From positions 3,817,501-3,881,500 of the forward strand of contig NZ_JARUBJ010000002.1 in NCBI RefSeq assembly GCF_029626145.1: a stretch of 64,000 bases of DNA. Reading direction: 5' to 3'. A program made the position numbers and the translations under genes. The notes below the pieces were generated by a model. The model saw only the letters and a program-made list of their open reading frames with translations, was not told the origin of the DNA and made no database searches. Position 1 is the first letter of the stretch. The number at the start of each line of letters is the position of its first letter. The stretch is from Micromonospora sp. WMMD961 (GTDB lineage Bacteria; Actinomycetota; Actinomycetes; Mycobacteriales; Micromonosporaceae). Shown here piece after piece: positions 1 to 7,969 of the stretch.

Positions 1-82
1 CGGCCGAGCACGGCCACCGGATGCCGCAGACCGGGCAGCACCACGACGGCCGCGACGGCACATGCTTGCGGTGCTCGCGCAT
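1..82 (-). CDS. Small cysteine-rich zinc-ribbon-like protein, partial (runs off left edge)
   Basis: Only the first 27 codons are inside the window. The product begins MREHRKHVPSRPSW and continues with CCPVCG and then WPC, a CxxC...C arrangement common in short actinobacterial proteins of unknown function that probably bind zinc. Its ATG (82-80) overlaps the TGA of the gene upstream (84-82) as ATGA, so the two are almost certainly translationally coupled. The C-terminus is not visible, so length and function cannot be judged. Confidence 0.6.
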   Translation of the reverse strand, partial: MREHRKHVPSRPSWCCPVCGIRWPCSA

Positions 83-378
83 CAGACGGTCCGCGCGGTG
101 GTCCGACGCCGGAGGGGCGCGGGCCGCCGCGCGTCGCCGGGTGCCTGCCGCCGTACGCCCGCGCGCATCACGAACAGTTCACGCCGTGCCACCGCTTCAC
201 CCTTCGCGTTCAGCTGATACGCGTCGAGCCAGAGCCAACCGTCGTAGGTGTACCGGTCGGGTATCTCGCGGATGACGCGGACGACGATCGGTCTCCGGAA
301 CTGCACGCTCGCGGCGTCGGTCAGGAGGACCACGTCGCCGGCCCTGAACCGGCCAGCGTCTTCGTTGCTCTCCGGCAC
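82..378 (-). CDS. Conserved hypothetical protein, 98 aa
   Basis: Soluble protein with no signal peptide. The core around residues 12-75 (FRAGDVVLLTDAASVQF, then a WLDAYQLNAKGEAV segment) reads like a small beta-rich domain also seen in short actinomycete hypotheticals; I cannot name a function. I chose the GTG at 378 because GAGGGAAG lies just upstream of it; a longer ATG start at 435 is possible. The gene shares an ATGA junction with the cysteine-rich gene downstream, so they form a two-gene leftward operon divergent from the XRE regulator. Confidence 0.6.
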   Translation of the reverse strand: MPESNEDAGRFRAGDVVLLTDAASVQFRRPIVVRVIREIPDRYTYDGWLWLDAYQLNAKGEAVARRELFVMRAGVRRQAPGDARRPAPLRRRTTARTV

Positions 379-517
379 GGGTCTTCCCTCTGGTCGGCGT
401 CTGGGAAGGGGCCGCTTCCGGGAGTGCTCGCCCACCGGAAGCGGCCCCGCGAACGCGCCCGCCGGGTCGAATCCCTGCCGGCCGCGCCACCTGATACCGC
501 ACTTTGCCGGTAGTTAC

Positions 518-546
518 TGGACAAGCACACAGCGTTGCGTTATGTC
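518..546 (+). promoter_or_regulatory. Predicted housekeeping-type promoter for the XRE/DUF397 pair
   Basis: TGGACA (518-523), 17-base spacer, TATGTC (541-546). Transcription should begin near 553, leaving a short leader with AGGAGAGG before the ATG at 582. Prediction from pattern only. Confidence 0.5.
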
Positions 547-581
547 TTCATCGCAGCCGCTTTGCACCAGGAGAGGACGGG

Positions 582-1352
582 ATGAACCACGCCTTTGTCG
601 CAGCGCTCGCCGCAGCGGGCCATACCGCCGAAAGCCTCGCCGACCGGATCGGTGTGCACCCGAAGACCGTCGCCCGATGGGCGAACCCGGGGCACATTCC
701 ACAGAGTCGGCACCGGGCGACCGTCGCCGACCTTCTCGCCAAGGACATCGACACGCTGTGGCCGGACGCGGGCCACCGCCGTGAGCCGGTGTGGTTCCGG
801 CCGTGGGTCGACCTGGAACGCGAGGCGGTGACGCTGCGGTCGTTCGAGTTGGCGTGGGTGCCCGGGTTGTTGCAGACCGAGGCGTACGCGCGCGCGACCC
901 TGGCCGGCGGAATGCTGGCGGAAGAGGCGATCGACGAGTTCACCGAGGCGCGCCTCGACCGACAGGCGATCCTCGCCCCGGGAGGGGGCGGGCCCCTGCT
1001 GGTGGCCGTGCTGGACGAGGGGGTGCTGCGACGGCGCGTCGGCGACGACCGCGCCCTGATGGCCACGCAACTCGCGCGGCTGGTCGGGCACGCCGAAGCG
1101 GGCACCGTCCAGTTGCACATCGTCCCGGCGGACGCGCCCAGCTATCCCGGGCTCGACGGGCCGTTCACCATCGCGGACATGCCGGACGGTTCCCGGGTCG
1201 CGCACGTGGACAGCGCGGCCCAGGCGCAGATCCTGGACCAGCCATCGGACCTTGTTAATCTGGAGCGACGGTGGGAGCGGATTCGCGGAGAGGCGCTGCC
1301 CCGAGGGCGTTCCCTGGCACTCCTCAGAGAAGCGGCAGCAGCATGGACATGA
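582..1352 (+). CDS. XRE-family regulator with DUF5753 (Scr1-type antitoxin-like)
   Basis: A 256-residue cytoplasmic DNA-binding protein. Residues about 1-60 hold a short helix-turn-helix (ESLADRIGVHPKTVARW); residues about 90-250 match the DUF5753 ligand/partner domain (WVPGLLQTEAYARA near the front, FTIADMPDG near the end). Such proteins are encoded in many copies in actinomycetes beside a small DUF397 protein and are known from Streptomyces as regulators of development and antibiotic production (WhiJ and Scr1/Scr2 types). Here the DUF397 gene overlaps the 3' end. The start at 582 has a good ribosome site; upstream in-frame ATGs do not. Confidence 0.85.
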   Translation: MNHAFVAALAAAGHTAESLADRIGVHPKTVARWANPGHIPQSRHRATVADLLAKDIDTLWPDAGHRREPVWFRPWVDLEREAVTLRSFELAWVPGLLQTEAYARATLAGGMLAEEAIDEFTEARLDRQAILAPGGGGPLLVAVLDEGVLRRRVGDDRALMATQLARLVGHAEAGTVQLHIVPADAPSYPGLDGPFTIADMPDGSRVAHVDSAAQAQILDQPSDLVNLERRWERIRGEALPRGRSLALLREAAAAWT

Positions 1353-1534
1353 CCGGCGCGCGGTGGCGGAAGAGCACGAGGAGCGGCGGCAACGGGGGCA
1401 ACTGTGTCGAGGTCGCCGACAACCTGCCGGGTGTGGTCCTGGTGCGGGACACGAAGGATCGCGACGGCGGAACGCTGGCGGTCAGTCCCGCGTCGTGGCG
1501 GTGTTTCGTCGCGCTGGTCCGCCACGCCGCCTGA
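1343..1534 (+). CDS. DUF397 small protein, partner of the XRE regulator
   Basis: A 63-residue protein starting MDMTGARWRKSTRSGG and containing CVEVADNLPG and VRDTKDRDG, the standard DUF397 signature. The family acts with the adjacent XRE/DUF5753 protein in a toxin-antitoxin-like regulatory pair. Translation starts inside the regulator gene: ATG at 1343, or ATG at 1349 that forms ATGA with the regulator stop. Either start implies coupled synthesis. No other function is evident. Confidence 0.85.
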   Translation: MDMTGARWRKSTRSGGNGGNCVEVADNLPGVVLVRDTKDRDGGTLAVSPASWRCFVALVRHAA

Positions 1535-1539
1535 CCTCG

Positions 1540-1866
1540 TCAGCGGAGGCCGGCGGGTTCGGCCGGTTGCGGTTGCGGGGTCGCCGGCCAGGTGAGTCGG
1601 CGTACGCCGGGCACGAGTGACGTGCCCGCGCAGGAGGCGAGGACCAGCAGCCCGGCGACGGCCAGGGGCACCGGCGCGCCGAACGCGTCGGCGGCCAACG
1701 GCGCCAGCGCGTAACCCAACGGCATGGCACCCAACGACACCAGCCAGTCGTACGAGGTGACACGGGCCAGGACCTCGGGCGGGAAGTGGTGCTGCACGAC
1801 GGTCTCCCAGACCGGGTTGAGATAGCCGAGGGCGGTCAGCGCCACCGCGTACGCGGCGATCACCGC
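1540..1866 (-). pseudogene. MFS transporter remnant (C-terminal part only)
   Basis: On the minus strand this stretch encodes the last transmembrane part of an MFS exporter: AAYAVALTALGYLNP, VVQHHFPPEVLARVTSYDW and GYALAPLAADAFG match the end of MFS_3-type drug exporters. Homology stops abruptly near 1860. The reading frame stays open beyond, but the sequence there is the antisense of a MarR gene fragment. About three quarters of the transporter is missing. It was evidently the divergent partner of the MarR gene whose C-terminus begins on the other side of the junction. Confidence 0.7.
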
Positions 1867-2146
1867 GGACCTGGCGATGGCCCCCGCCTCGATCACGGCG
1901 CGGGTGGACACGTTGCTGCGGCGGGGTTTCGTGCGCCGGATTCCGTCGACAGTCGACCGTCGACGGGTCGACGTGGAGCCCACCGAGGCCGGGCAGGCCG
2001 CGTGGCGTGGGGCCATGGAGGTCCAAGGTGCCGAGGGGCACCGGCTGTTCGGCGCGCTCACCGCGACCGAGCGGCGGCGCCTCTCCGACCTGCTGCGCCG
2101 GGTGCTGCTCGTCGCCGAGCAGCCGCAGAGCACGCCGGAGAGCTGA
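1865..2146 (+). pseudogene. MarR-family regulator remnant (wing and C-terminal helix only)
   Basis: The plus strand encodes the second half of a MarR protein: ASITARVDTLLRRGFVRR is the recognition helix and start of the wing, DRRRVDVEPTEAGQAAW is the wing and following helix, and LTATERRRLSDLLRRVLL is the dimerisation helix. The N-terminal dimerisation helix and first half of the DNA-binding domain are missing, cut at about 1860-1875, exactly where the opposing MFS remnant ends. An ATG at 1877 would give an 89-residue product unlikely to bind DNA. Confidence 0.7.
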
Positions 2147-2200
2147 GCAGGCCGGAAATTGCCTGGCGGTGCGCGTACCGCCGATGCGAGGGTGACCGGC

Positions 2201-2716
2201 GTGACTGCGCATGCTCTGGCCGGGGCCCTGGCCGACGACGGACGGCGGCGGATCTTCGCGGCGATCGTGTTGGGTGCGACCAGCGCGACCGACGTCGCCG
2301 AGCGGACCGGGCTGCCGGCGCGGGCGGTGCTCACCGGGGTCCGCCGGCTCACCGAGGCGGGTCTCGTCACCGGCGCCGACGGCGCGTTCGCGGCCGACCA
2401 GGCGTCACTGCGGGAGGCCGCCCGCGACAGCCCTCCGGCCGACGACGCCGATCCCGGTGTCGACCCGGTGCTGCGGACCTTCCTACGAGGGGACGTCCTG
2501 GTGGCTCTGCCGGCTCAGCGGGGCCGGCGGCGGGTGTTGCTGGCACACATCGCCGAACAGTCGTTCGCACCGGGCACCCGCTATCCGGAGCGGGCCGTCG
2601 ACGACGCGCTCAAGAAGTGGTGCGCAGCCGGCGGGTCGGACCACGCGACGCTGCGCCGCTACCTGATCGACGAGCAGTTGCTCACCCGTGAGCAGGGCAT
2701 CTACCAGCGACACTGA
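2201..2716 (+). CDS. Helix-turn-helix protein with C-terminal DUF2087
   Basis: A 171-residue cytoplasmic protein. Residues about 1-65 form an ArsR-like winged helix (SATDVAERTGLPARAV, RRLTEAGLV). Residues about 95-170 match DUF2087 (FLRGDVLVALPAQ, YPERAVDDALKKW, ATLRRYLIDEQLLTR). The family occurs in many actinomycetes and is thought to be regulatory; the ligand is unknown. GTG at 2201 is preferred because GAGG lies about nine bases upstream; GTG at 2192 is an alternative. No obvious operon partner. Confidence 0.75.
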   Translation: MTAHALAGALADDGRRRIFAAIVLGATSATDVAERTGLPARAVLTGVRRLTEAGLVTGADGAFAADQASLREAARDSPPADDADPGVDPVLRTFLRGDVLVALPAQRGRRRVLLAHIAEQSFAPGTRYPERAVDDALKKWCAAGGSDHATLRRYLIDEQLLTREQGIYQRH

Positions 2717-2774
2717 TGGTCCGGGCGCCGACAACCGGCGGTAAACCCGTTGACCGGGCGGTGATGATCGACAA

Positions 2775-3290
2775 GTGACCGCCGCCGCCCGACCGACCTG
2801 GTCGATCAGTGCCACCCGACCCGACCAGCCCGATGCGGTGCGCCTGCTGCGCGAGTACATGACCGAGATGGTGGTCCGCTACCACCGTCGACCCGCCCTG
2901 CCCGGTGAGGTCGACGCGGCGCTGGCCGAGATGCCCAGCAACGACCTGACCCACCCGAGTGGACTGTTGCTGCTCGCCCACCACGGCCCCGAGTTGGCCG
3001 GCTGCGCCGGACTGCGCTGGCAGTCGGGCTGGGCCGAGCTGACCCGGGTGTTCGTCCGGCCCGCACACCGAGGCGCCGGAGGAGGTGCCGCGCTGCTGGC
3101 CGCCGTCGAGCAGGCAGCCCGTACCGCCGGGGTGGACCGGATCCGCCTCGACACCCGCAACGACCTGGTCGAAGCCCGCGCCCTGTACGCCCGGCACGGC
3201 TACGTGGAGATCCCGGCGTACTCGTCAGGCCCCTACGCCGACCACTGGTTCCAGAAGGAGTTGACGTACGCGTCCGAAGGCGCTAAATAA
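2775..3290 (+). CDS. GNAT-family N-acetyltransferase
   Basis: A 171-residue single-domain GNAT enzyme that should transfer an acetyl group from acetyl-CoA to an unknown amine. The acetyl-CoA-binding motif is split around VFVRPAHRGAGGGAALLAAVE (about residues 95-115), followed by RIRLDTRNDLVEARALYARHGY, the usual C-terminal signature. The GTG start at 2775 has only a weak ribosome site. The last codons overlap the promoter of the downstream heat-shock gene. Confidence 0.85.
   Translation: MTAAARPTWSISATRPDQPDAVRLLREYMTEMVVRYHRRPALPGEVDAALAEMPSNDLTHPSGLLLLAHHGPELAGCAGLRWQSGWAELTRVFVRPAHRGAGGGAALLAAVEQAARTAGVDRIRLDTRNDLVEARALYARHGYVEIPAYSSGPYADHWFQKELTYASEGAK
3261..3289 (+). promoter_or_regulatory. 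Strong predicted promoter of hsp20
   Basis: TTGACG (3261-3266), exactly 17 bases, TAAATA (3284-3289): close to the housekeeping consensus and located in the last codons of the acetyltransferase gene. The expected start point, about 3296, lies just before the inverted-repeat operator at 3300-3320. Confidence 0.65.
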
Positions 3291-3299
3291 GAAGAGGAA

Positions 3300-3320
3300 G
3301 TTGAGTCGCCCCGGCTCAAC
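3300..3320 (+). promoter_or_regulatory. HAIR-type operator (HspR binding site) in front of hsp20
   Basis: GTTGAGT, seven bases, GCTCAAC. This is the HAIR layout (CTTGAGT-N7-ACTCAAG) with one symmetric change in each arm. HspR, the MerR-type heat-shock repressor of actinomycetes, binds such sites with DnaK. The site sits immediately downstream of the predicted start point, where a bound repressor would block initiation. HspR itself is not in this window. Confidence 0.7.
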
Positions 3321-3358
3321 TCATCACCTTCGGCCAGGAGAACCGAGGAGGCATGACC

Positions 3359-3784
3359 ATGTTGATGCGTACCGACCCGTTCCGCGAGATCGACCGGCTC
3401 GCCGAGCAGTTCTTCGGTACGGCAGCCCGTCCCGCGACGATGCCGTTGGACGCGTACCGCGACGGGGACCACTTCTACGCGGCGTTCGACCTGCCCGGCG
3501 TCGACCCCGACACCATCGACTGCACCGTCGAGCGCAACGTGCTCACCGTCCGGGCCGAGCGTCGCCGGCCCAGCGGCGACGGCGTCGAGCTGGTCGCCGC
3601 CGAACGTCCGATGGGCACCTTCACCCGGCGACTGTTCCTGGGCGACACCCTGGACACCGACAAGCTGGAGGCCGGCTACGAGCACGGGGTGCTGACGCTG
3701 CGCATCCCCGTCGCCGAGCGGGCCAAGCCCCGGCGGGTCACCATCAGCGCCAACGGCGAAGGGCGCCGCCAGATCAACGCGTGA
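3359..3784 (+). CDS. Hsp20 small heat-shock protein
   Basis: A 141-residue alpha-crystallin-type chaperone that should form oligomers and hold unfolding proteins. It begins MLMRTDPFREIDRL; the alpha-crystallin domain runs from about residue 30 to 130 (DHFYAAFDLPGVDPDTI, LTVRAERR, YEHGVLTLRIPV). I place the start at 3359 rather than the ATG at 3353 because GAGGAGG (3345-3351) is correctly spaced only for the former, and family members usually begin MLMRTDPF. It is transcribed alone, under the HAIR-controlled promoter, and ends in a strong terminator. Confidence 0.92.
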   Translation: MLMRTDPFREIDRLAEQFFGTAARPATMPLDAYRDGDHFYAAFDLPGVDPDTIDCTVERNVLTVRAERRRPSGDGVELVAAERPMGTFTRRLFLGDTLDTDKLEAGYEHGVLTLRIPVAERAKPRRVTISANGEGRRQINA

Positions 3785-3791
3785 CCACGGT

Positions 3792-3848
3792 CTCGGGTGG
3801 GATCGGCGCGCCTGCACGCCGATCCCACCCGAGGCTGAGAGCCTTTTT
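3792..3848 (+). terminator. Compound terminator after hsp20
   Basis: A perfect 17-bp stem (arms 3792-3808 and 3817-3833, 8-base loop), then a second small hairpin GGCT-GAG-AGCC (3833-3843) directly followed by TTTTT (3844-3848). This is the clearest intrinsic terminator in the window. It ends three bases before the next gene's ATG, so that recombinase would need its own signal or read-through. Confidence 0.85.
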
Positions 3849-3851
3849 CAC

Positions 3852-4850
3852 ATGGTGTTCCCCGACGCTCCGGTGCTCGCCCGCCCGTCCGCGACCCCCG
3901 CTCTGCCGAGCGGGCCGGTCGAGGTCACCGAGGCGTGGCTGCGCAACCGGCGGTTGTCCGAGCACACCCGTGACGCGTACCGCCGTGACGTCACCAGCTG
4001 GCTCACCTGGTGCGCGGGCCGGGACCTGGACCCGCTGCGGGCCACATTCCTGCACGTCAACGAGTACGCGCGGGCGTTGGAAGCCACCATCGGCGCCCGC
4101 AGCGGCCGCCCGCTGACACCGGCGACGGTGGCACGGCGGCTCTCCGCGCTGTCCAGTTGGTACGACTTCCTCGTCAAACTGGGCGCCGTGCCGGCCAACC
4201 CGGTCTCCGGCGCGGACCGTCCCCGCGTCGACCGGGACCACTCCGCCACTCTCGGGCTCACCCCCGAAGAGGTCGACGCACTGCTCAGCGCCGCCGACGC
4301 GGACACCGGCGCGACCGCCGCCCGCAACCGGGCGGCGATCGCGCTCCTCGCCGACCTGGGCCTGCGGGTCGGGGAGCTGATCTCGCTGGACCTGACCGAC
4401 CTCGGCACCGAGCGCGGGCACCGCAGCGTGCGCTTCGTCGGCAAGGGCGGCAAGCAACGCCGCCGCGCCCTCACCCCCAGCAGCGGGTACGCCGTGGATG
4501 CCTACCTGGCCGAACGGGCCGCCGCCGCCGGTGTGTCGGTGGCCCAGTTGACCGGGCCGCTGCTGGTCACCGCCACCGGCGGCCGGCTGGACCGGCACTC
4601 GGTGTTCCGGCTCGTGCGCCGACTCGCCCGCGCCGCCGGCATCCCGGCGTGGGCGAAGCTCTCCCCGCACTCACTGCGGCACGCGTTCGCCACCACCGCC
4701 CGATCCGAAGGCGTGCCGCTGGAGGACGTGCAGGACGCGATGGGGCACGCGGACCCGCGTACCACCCGCCGCTACGACCGGGACCGGCACAACCTCGACC
4801 GCGACCCGGCCTACGCGGTGTGGGCGGCCCGGTCGCGTCGTCGCGGCTGA
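3852..4850 (+). CDS. Tyrosine recombinase (XerC/XerD-like integrase)
   Basis: A 332-residue site-specific recombinase. Residues about 25-120 form the SAM-like core-binding domain (LRNRRLSEHTRDAYRRD). The catalytic domain shows the full set: Arg in LGLRVGEL (about 172), Lys in GKGGKQRR, HSLRHAF (about 273-279), GHADPRTTRRY (His about 298, Tyr about 307). It could serve chromosome-dimer resolution or be a stranded integrase; no att site or cargo is visible beside it. Its ATG lies three bases after the hsp20 terminator and no good ribosome site is seen, so expression may be low or the true start internal. Confidence 0.85.
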   Translation: MVFPDAPVLARPSATPALPSGPVEVTEAWLRNRRLSEHTRDAYRRDVTSWLTWCAGRDLDPLRATFLHVNEYARALEATIGARSGRPLTPATVARRLSALSSWYDFLVKLGAVPANPVSGADRPRVDRDHSATLGLTPEEVDALLSAADADTGATAARNRAAIALLADLGLRVGELISLDLTDLGTERGHRSVRFVGKGGKQRRRALTPSSGYAVDAYLAERAAAAGVSVAQLTGPLLVTATGGRLDRHSVFRLVRRLARAAGIPAWAKLSPHSLRHAFATTARSEGVPLEDVQDAMGHADPRTTRRYDRDRHNLDRDPAYAVWAARSRRRG

Positions 4851-4908
4851 GCAACACGGGCGGCGATCCGGCGACGATGCGCGCCGCCGTCACCCGAGGA
4901 CCTCTGCG

Positions 4909-4925
4909 CTGACCCGCAGGGTCAG
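4909..4925 (-). terminator. Short hairpin between convergent recombinase and beta-propeller genes
   Basis: CTGACCC-GCA-GGGTCAG, a 7-bp stem overlapping the stop codon of the leftward gene. There is no T-run; weak terminator candidate. Confidence 0.35.
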
Positions 4926-6088
4926 GGGACGTCGAGGGGCCAGAATGTCTGCCTTGCCGCGCCATCGCGGCAGAGCAGCCCGGTGCCGGCCCGCCGGCAG
5001 TCGGTCACACCTGCGGGGAGCACCGCGGACACCCGGTGTCCGTCGCGACCCACCGTCGCGACCAGGGAGCGTCTGCCGTCCGCCGCCATCCCCAGCACCA
5101 CCAGGGGTTCCGCGGGTACCCGTGGGCCCGCCACCGTACGCCAGCGCGCGCCGGCCGGCCACGACCATGCCCGCGCGCCAGTCCCCGCGTCGATCGCCCA
5201 GCGTCCGTCCTCGCCCTGCCCGCAGATCAGGCCCTGGCAGGGCCGCAGGGTCAACTCACCCGGCGGCACCGGCACCCGCCAGCGCGGCGCCAGCCCCGGT
5301 AGGTCGTAGCCGGTCAGCGCCACCGCCTCGCCGCTCGGGTGGCGCAGCACCAGGTGCGCGCCGACGACCTGGGGGTTGTCCGGGCCGTAGTCGGCCGGCG
5401 GAAGGTGCCCCCGCCCGCGCTCCGCGCCGTCGCGGGCGTCGAGCAGCCGGGCCAACCCGTCGTCCTGGACCAGCAGCAGTACCCGGCCCGGCAGCGCCCG
5501 CAGCACCGCCGTGGAGGGCAGCGGAATTGACCACCGGGTCGCGCCGGTCGCCGGGTCGACGCCGTGCACGGTGCCCTCGACCCGCCGTCCCGGCTCGGAA
5601 GCGCTGCGCACCTCACTCACCGCGACCGCCGCGTCCCCGGCCGCGTACACCCGCTCGGGTCGCCGCCACAACGGCTGGCCGGTACGCATCGACCGCGCGG
5701 TGGTCGCCCGCGCCCCGCGCACCTGGTCGCGCTCCACCAGCAGCAGCAGGTCACCGGCGACCTCGGCGTACCACCCGGCCGCGGGCGGGACGGTGACCCG
5801 CCACCGCGGCGGGCCGTCCGGCGCAGCCGGGTCGTAGGCACTCAACGTCGGCGGGTTCGAATCGGGGTCGACGACCAGCAGCAACGGTCCCGCGCCGAGC
5901 ACGGTCGCCCGGGCAGGCACCGCCAGCTCGACCTGCGGCGTCAGGCGCCCGGTCGGGGCGGCACCGCCGAGCAGGGCGCACGCCGTCACGAGCCACGCCA
6001 ACCACCAACGGCGGGACACCTGCGGCGGTGGCCGGCGCTCGTCCAGTGGTGCGCCACGATCCTCGCCCAGCTCGATCAGCACCGACAT
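4922..6088 (-). CDS. Membrane-anchored PQQ-type beta-propeller protein
   Basis: A 388-residue protein with a short cytoplasmic N-terminus, one membrane segment at about 26-45 (WWLAWLVTACALLGG), and a long extracytoplasmic part made of repeats such as LSAYDPAAPDGPPRWRV, VHGVDPATGATRWSIPLP and WAIDAGTGARAWSWP. These are the ..D..TG...W blades of the PQQ-like beta-propeller fold. Catalytic PQQ residues are not evident, so it is more likely a scaffold or sensor than a dehydrogenase. Single gene, convergent with the recombinase; function unknown. Confidence 0.75.
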   Translation of the reverse strand: MSVLIELGEDRGAPLDERRPPPQVSRRWWLAWLVTACALLGGAAPTGRLTPQVELAVPARATVLGAGPLLLVVDPDSNPPTLSAYDPAAPDGPPRWRVTVPPAAGWYAEVAGDLLLLVERDQVRGARATTARSMRTGQPLWRRPERVYAAGDAAVAVSEVRSASEPGRRVEGTVHGVDPATGATRWSIPLPSTAVLRALPGRVLLLVQDDGLARLLDARDGAERGRGHLPPADYGPDNPQVVGAHLVLRHPSGEAVALTGYDLPGLAPRWRVPVPPGELTLRPCQGLICGQGEDGRWAIDAGTGARAWSWPAGARWRTVAGPRVPAEPLVVLGMAADGRRSLVATVGRDGHRVSAVLPAGVTDCRRAGTGLLCRDGAARQTFWPLDVP

Positions 6089-6119
6089 GGAAGCCCACCC
6101 GTCCGCTCGCGCCGGCCGG

Positions 6120-7823
6120 TCAGCAGAGCAGGTCGAGGTGGTGGTGGGCGTCCTCGGCGATCTCCTCGTGCCGCAGCCAGCGGCGCGCCCACAACCGGGC
6201 GGCCAACGCCGCCTGCTCGTCCCCCCACGCGGCGTGCTCGACGAGCAACGCGGTGGTCAGCGCGTACGCCAGGCGCAGCGCCAGACCACGGGCGCCGGCG
6301 AGGACGGCCGACGCACCCGGGTCGACGCTCACCGCGCTGATGGTCTGCTCCAACTGCGCGGCGGCGGTGGCCAGGCTGTCGGCCAGCGCCGGCGACAACG
6401 GCCGGGCCAGGTCGACGGCGGCGGCGAGCCGGGCCAGTAGGGGCACCCCGGCGTCCTCCCGGGTCAGCGCACGCAGCACGTCCAGGGCCAGCACGTTCGT
6501 GGTGCCCTCCCAGATCGGCAGCACCTGGGCGTCGCGCAGCAGCCGGGGCACGCCGGTGTCCTCCACGTAGCCGGCCCCACCGAAACTCTCCACGTACTCG
6601 CTGGCGGAGCTGACGGCCAGCCGGCCGGTGGCCAGCTTCGCCAGCGGCGCCACGATCCGCAGCTCCGCCGCGGCCACCGGGTCGGCACCGACCTCGACCC
6701 GCCCGAGCAGCGCAAACGCGTGCCCGGCCAGGGCGAACGCGCCCGCCGCGTCCACCGCGAGGGTGCCCAGGGTGGCCCGGTGCAACGGCGACGACACCAA
6801 CGCCCCGCCCGCGACGTGGCGCACGTCGGCGTACGCCCGGGCGTAGGCGAGACCTCGTCGCATCCCGCCCGCAGCCGCGGCAGCGTTGTGCACCCGGGTC
6901 ACCACCACCAGGGTCATCGCCCTAACCAGACCGGGCACCGCCGGATCGCCCAGCGGCACGGCGTACGCGTCGTGCAGACCGATCTCGGCGGTGGGTAGCG
7001 CCCAGGTGCCGAGCTTGTCCTTGAGGCGGTGCACGGTGACGCCCGGTGCTGGTGCTCCCGGGGCCACGCCGTCGGCCAGCGGTGAGTCGACCGCGTACCG
7101 GGGCACGAGGAACGGCGCGAGCACCCGACTGCCGCGCCCGGCGCCCTCGGGTCGGGCCAGCGCCACCGCCATCGCCGCGTCGGCGGCGGAGCAGAACCAC
7201 TTCTCCCCGGTCAGCCGCCAGGAACCATCCGCCGCGGGTCGGCCGATGGTGCTGGATCGGCCCAGGTCGGAGCCACCCTGCGCCTCGGTCATCCACTGCC
7301 CGCTGGTGATCGCCACCGCCGGGTCGGTGGAGATCAGCCGGGGCAGCCACGCGTCCCGGATCCCGGTGTCCACCTCCGGCAGGCTGAGCAGCGCCGCAGC
7401 CCCGTCGGCCATCGCCACCGGGCAGGAGAACGTCGCCGACTCCGGCCCGTACAGGTGCAGCAGGGCGTGCTGCACCACCCGCGCGGCGGCGCCCCAGGTG
7501 CCCCGCGCGTCCGGCAGGTAGGGCAGCGCGACCACGGCGTGTCGGGCGGCGGCGGCCCGCTGCGCCTGCCACCCGGCGGAGGTGTCGATCCGGTCGACCC
7601 GGGCGCCCCACGGGTCGTAGCGGACCAGCGTCGGCGGGTGCGCCTCGGCGTCGGCGTGCGCCGCGCGCAATGGCCCGGCGACGTCGGCGGCCAGGTCGGC
7701 GAGGCGGCCCTTCGCGGCGGCGTGCCCGGCCGGGCCGAGGTGACGCTCCAGCCAGGACCGCAGCAGGCCATCGCCGGCGTACGGGTCGACGGGGGGTGGT
7801 ACCGGCTGCACGAAGCGGCTCAT
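6120..7823 (-). CDS. Acyl-CoA dehydrogenase family flavoprotein (AidB-like)
   Basis: A 567-residue FAD enzyme, long for an acyl-CoA dehydrogenase and closest in layout to the AidB branch. Visible landmarks are the FAD/substrate segment SGQWMTEAQGGSDLG, the middle domain (LTGEKWFCSA), VESFGGAGYVED and PIWEGTTNVLALDVLRAL near the C-terminus. AidB-type proteins are linked to protection against alkylating agents; fatty-acyl oxidation is also possible. The ATG at 7823 is chosen because CAGGAG precedes it; the frame is open further upstream without a ribosome site. Monocistronic. Confidence 0.8.
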   Translation of the reverse strand: MSRFVQPVPPPVDPYAGDGLLRSWLERHLGPAGHAAAKGRLADLAADVAGPLRAAHADAEAHPPTLVRYDPWGARVDRIDTSAGWQAQRAAAARHAVVALPYLPDARGTWGAAARVVQHALLHLYGPESATFSCPVAMADGAAALLSLPEVDTGIRDAWLPRLISTDPAVAITSGQWMTEAQGGSDLGRSSTIGRPAADGSWRLTGEKWFCSAADAAMAVALARPEGAGRGSRVLAPFLVPRYAVDSPLADGVAPGAPAPGVTVHRLKDKLGTWALPTAEIGLHDAYAVPLGDPAVPGLVRAMTLVVVTRVHNAAAAAGGMRRGLAYARAYADVRHVAGGALVSSPLHRATLGTLAVDAAGAFALAGHAFALLGRVEVGADPVAAAELRIVAPLAKLATGRLAVSSASEYVESFGGAGYVEDTGVPRLLRDAQVLPIWEGTTNVLALDVLRALTREDAGVPLLARLAAAVDLARPLSPALADSLATAAAQLEQTISAVSVDPGASAVLAGARGLALRLAYALTTALLVEHAAWGDEQAALAARLWARRWLRHEEIAEDAHHHLDLLC

Positions 7824-7969
7824 CGATCGGCTCCTGGCACTGCTCGGGGGTGTGCGCCGACGGTAGACGATCCGGGGCTGCCGCGAACAGGGCACACCCG
7901 CCCATCGGGCACACCCAGTTTCCGGCTTGTCGCCCGTCAGCGTGAGTGGGTTCTCTACGGTCGGTAGTC

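Noticed and set aside
3852..4850. Integrative element bounded by the recombinase
   Set aside because: No tRNA, att-like direct repeats, excisionase or replication genes flank it; neighbours look chromosomal.
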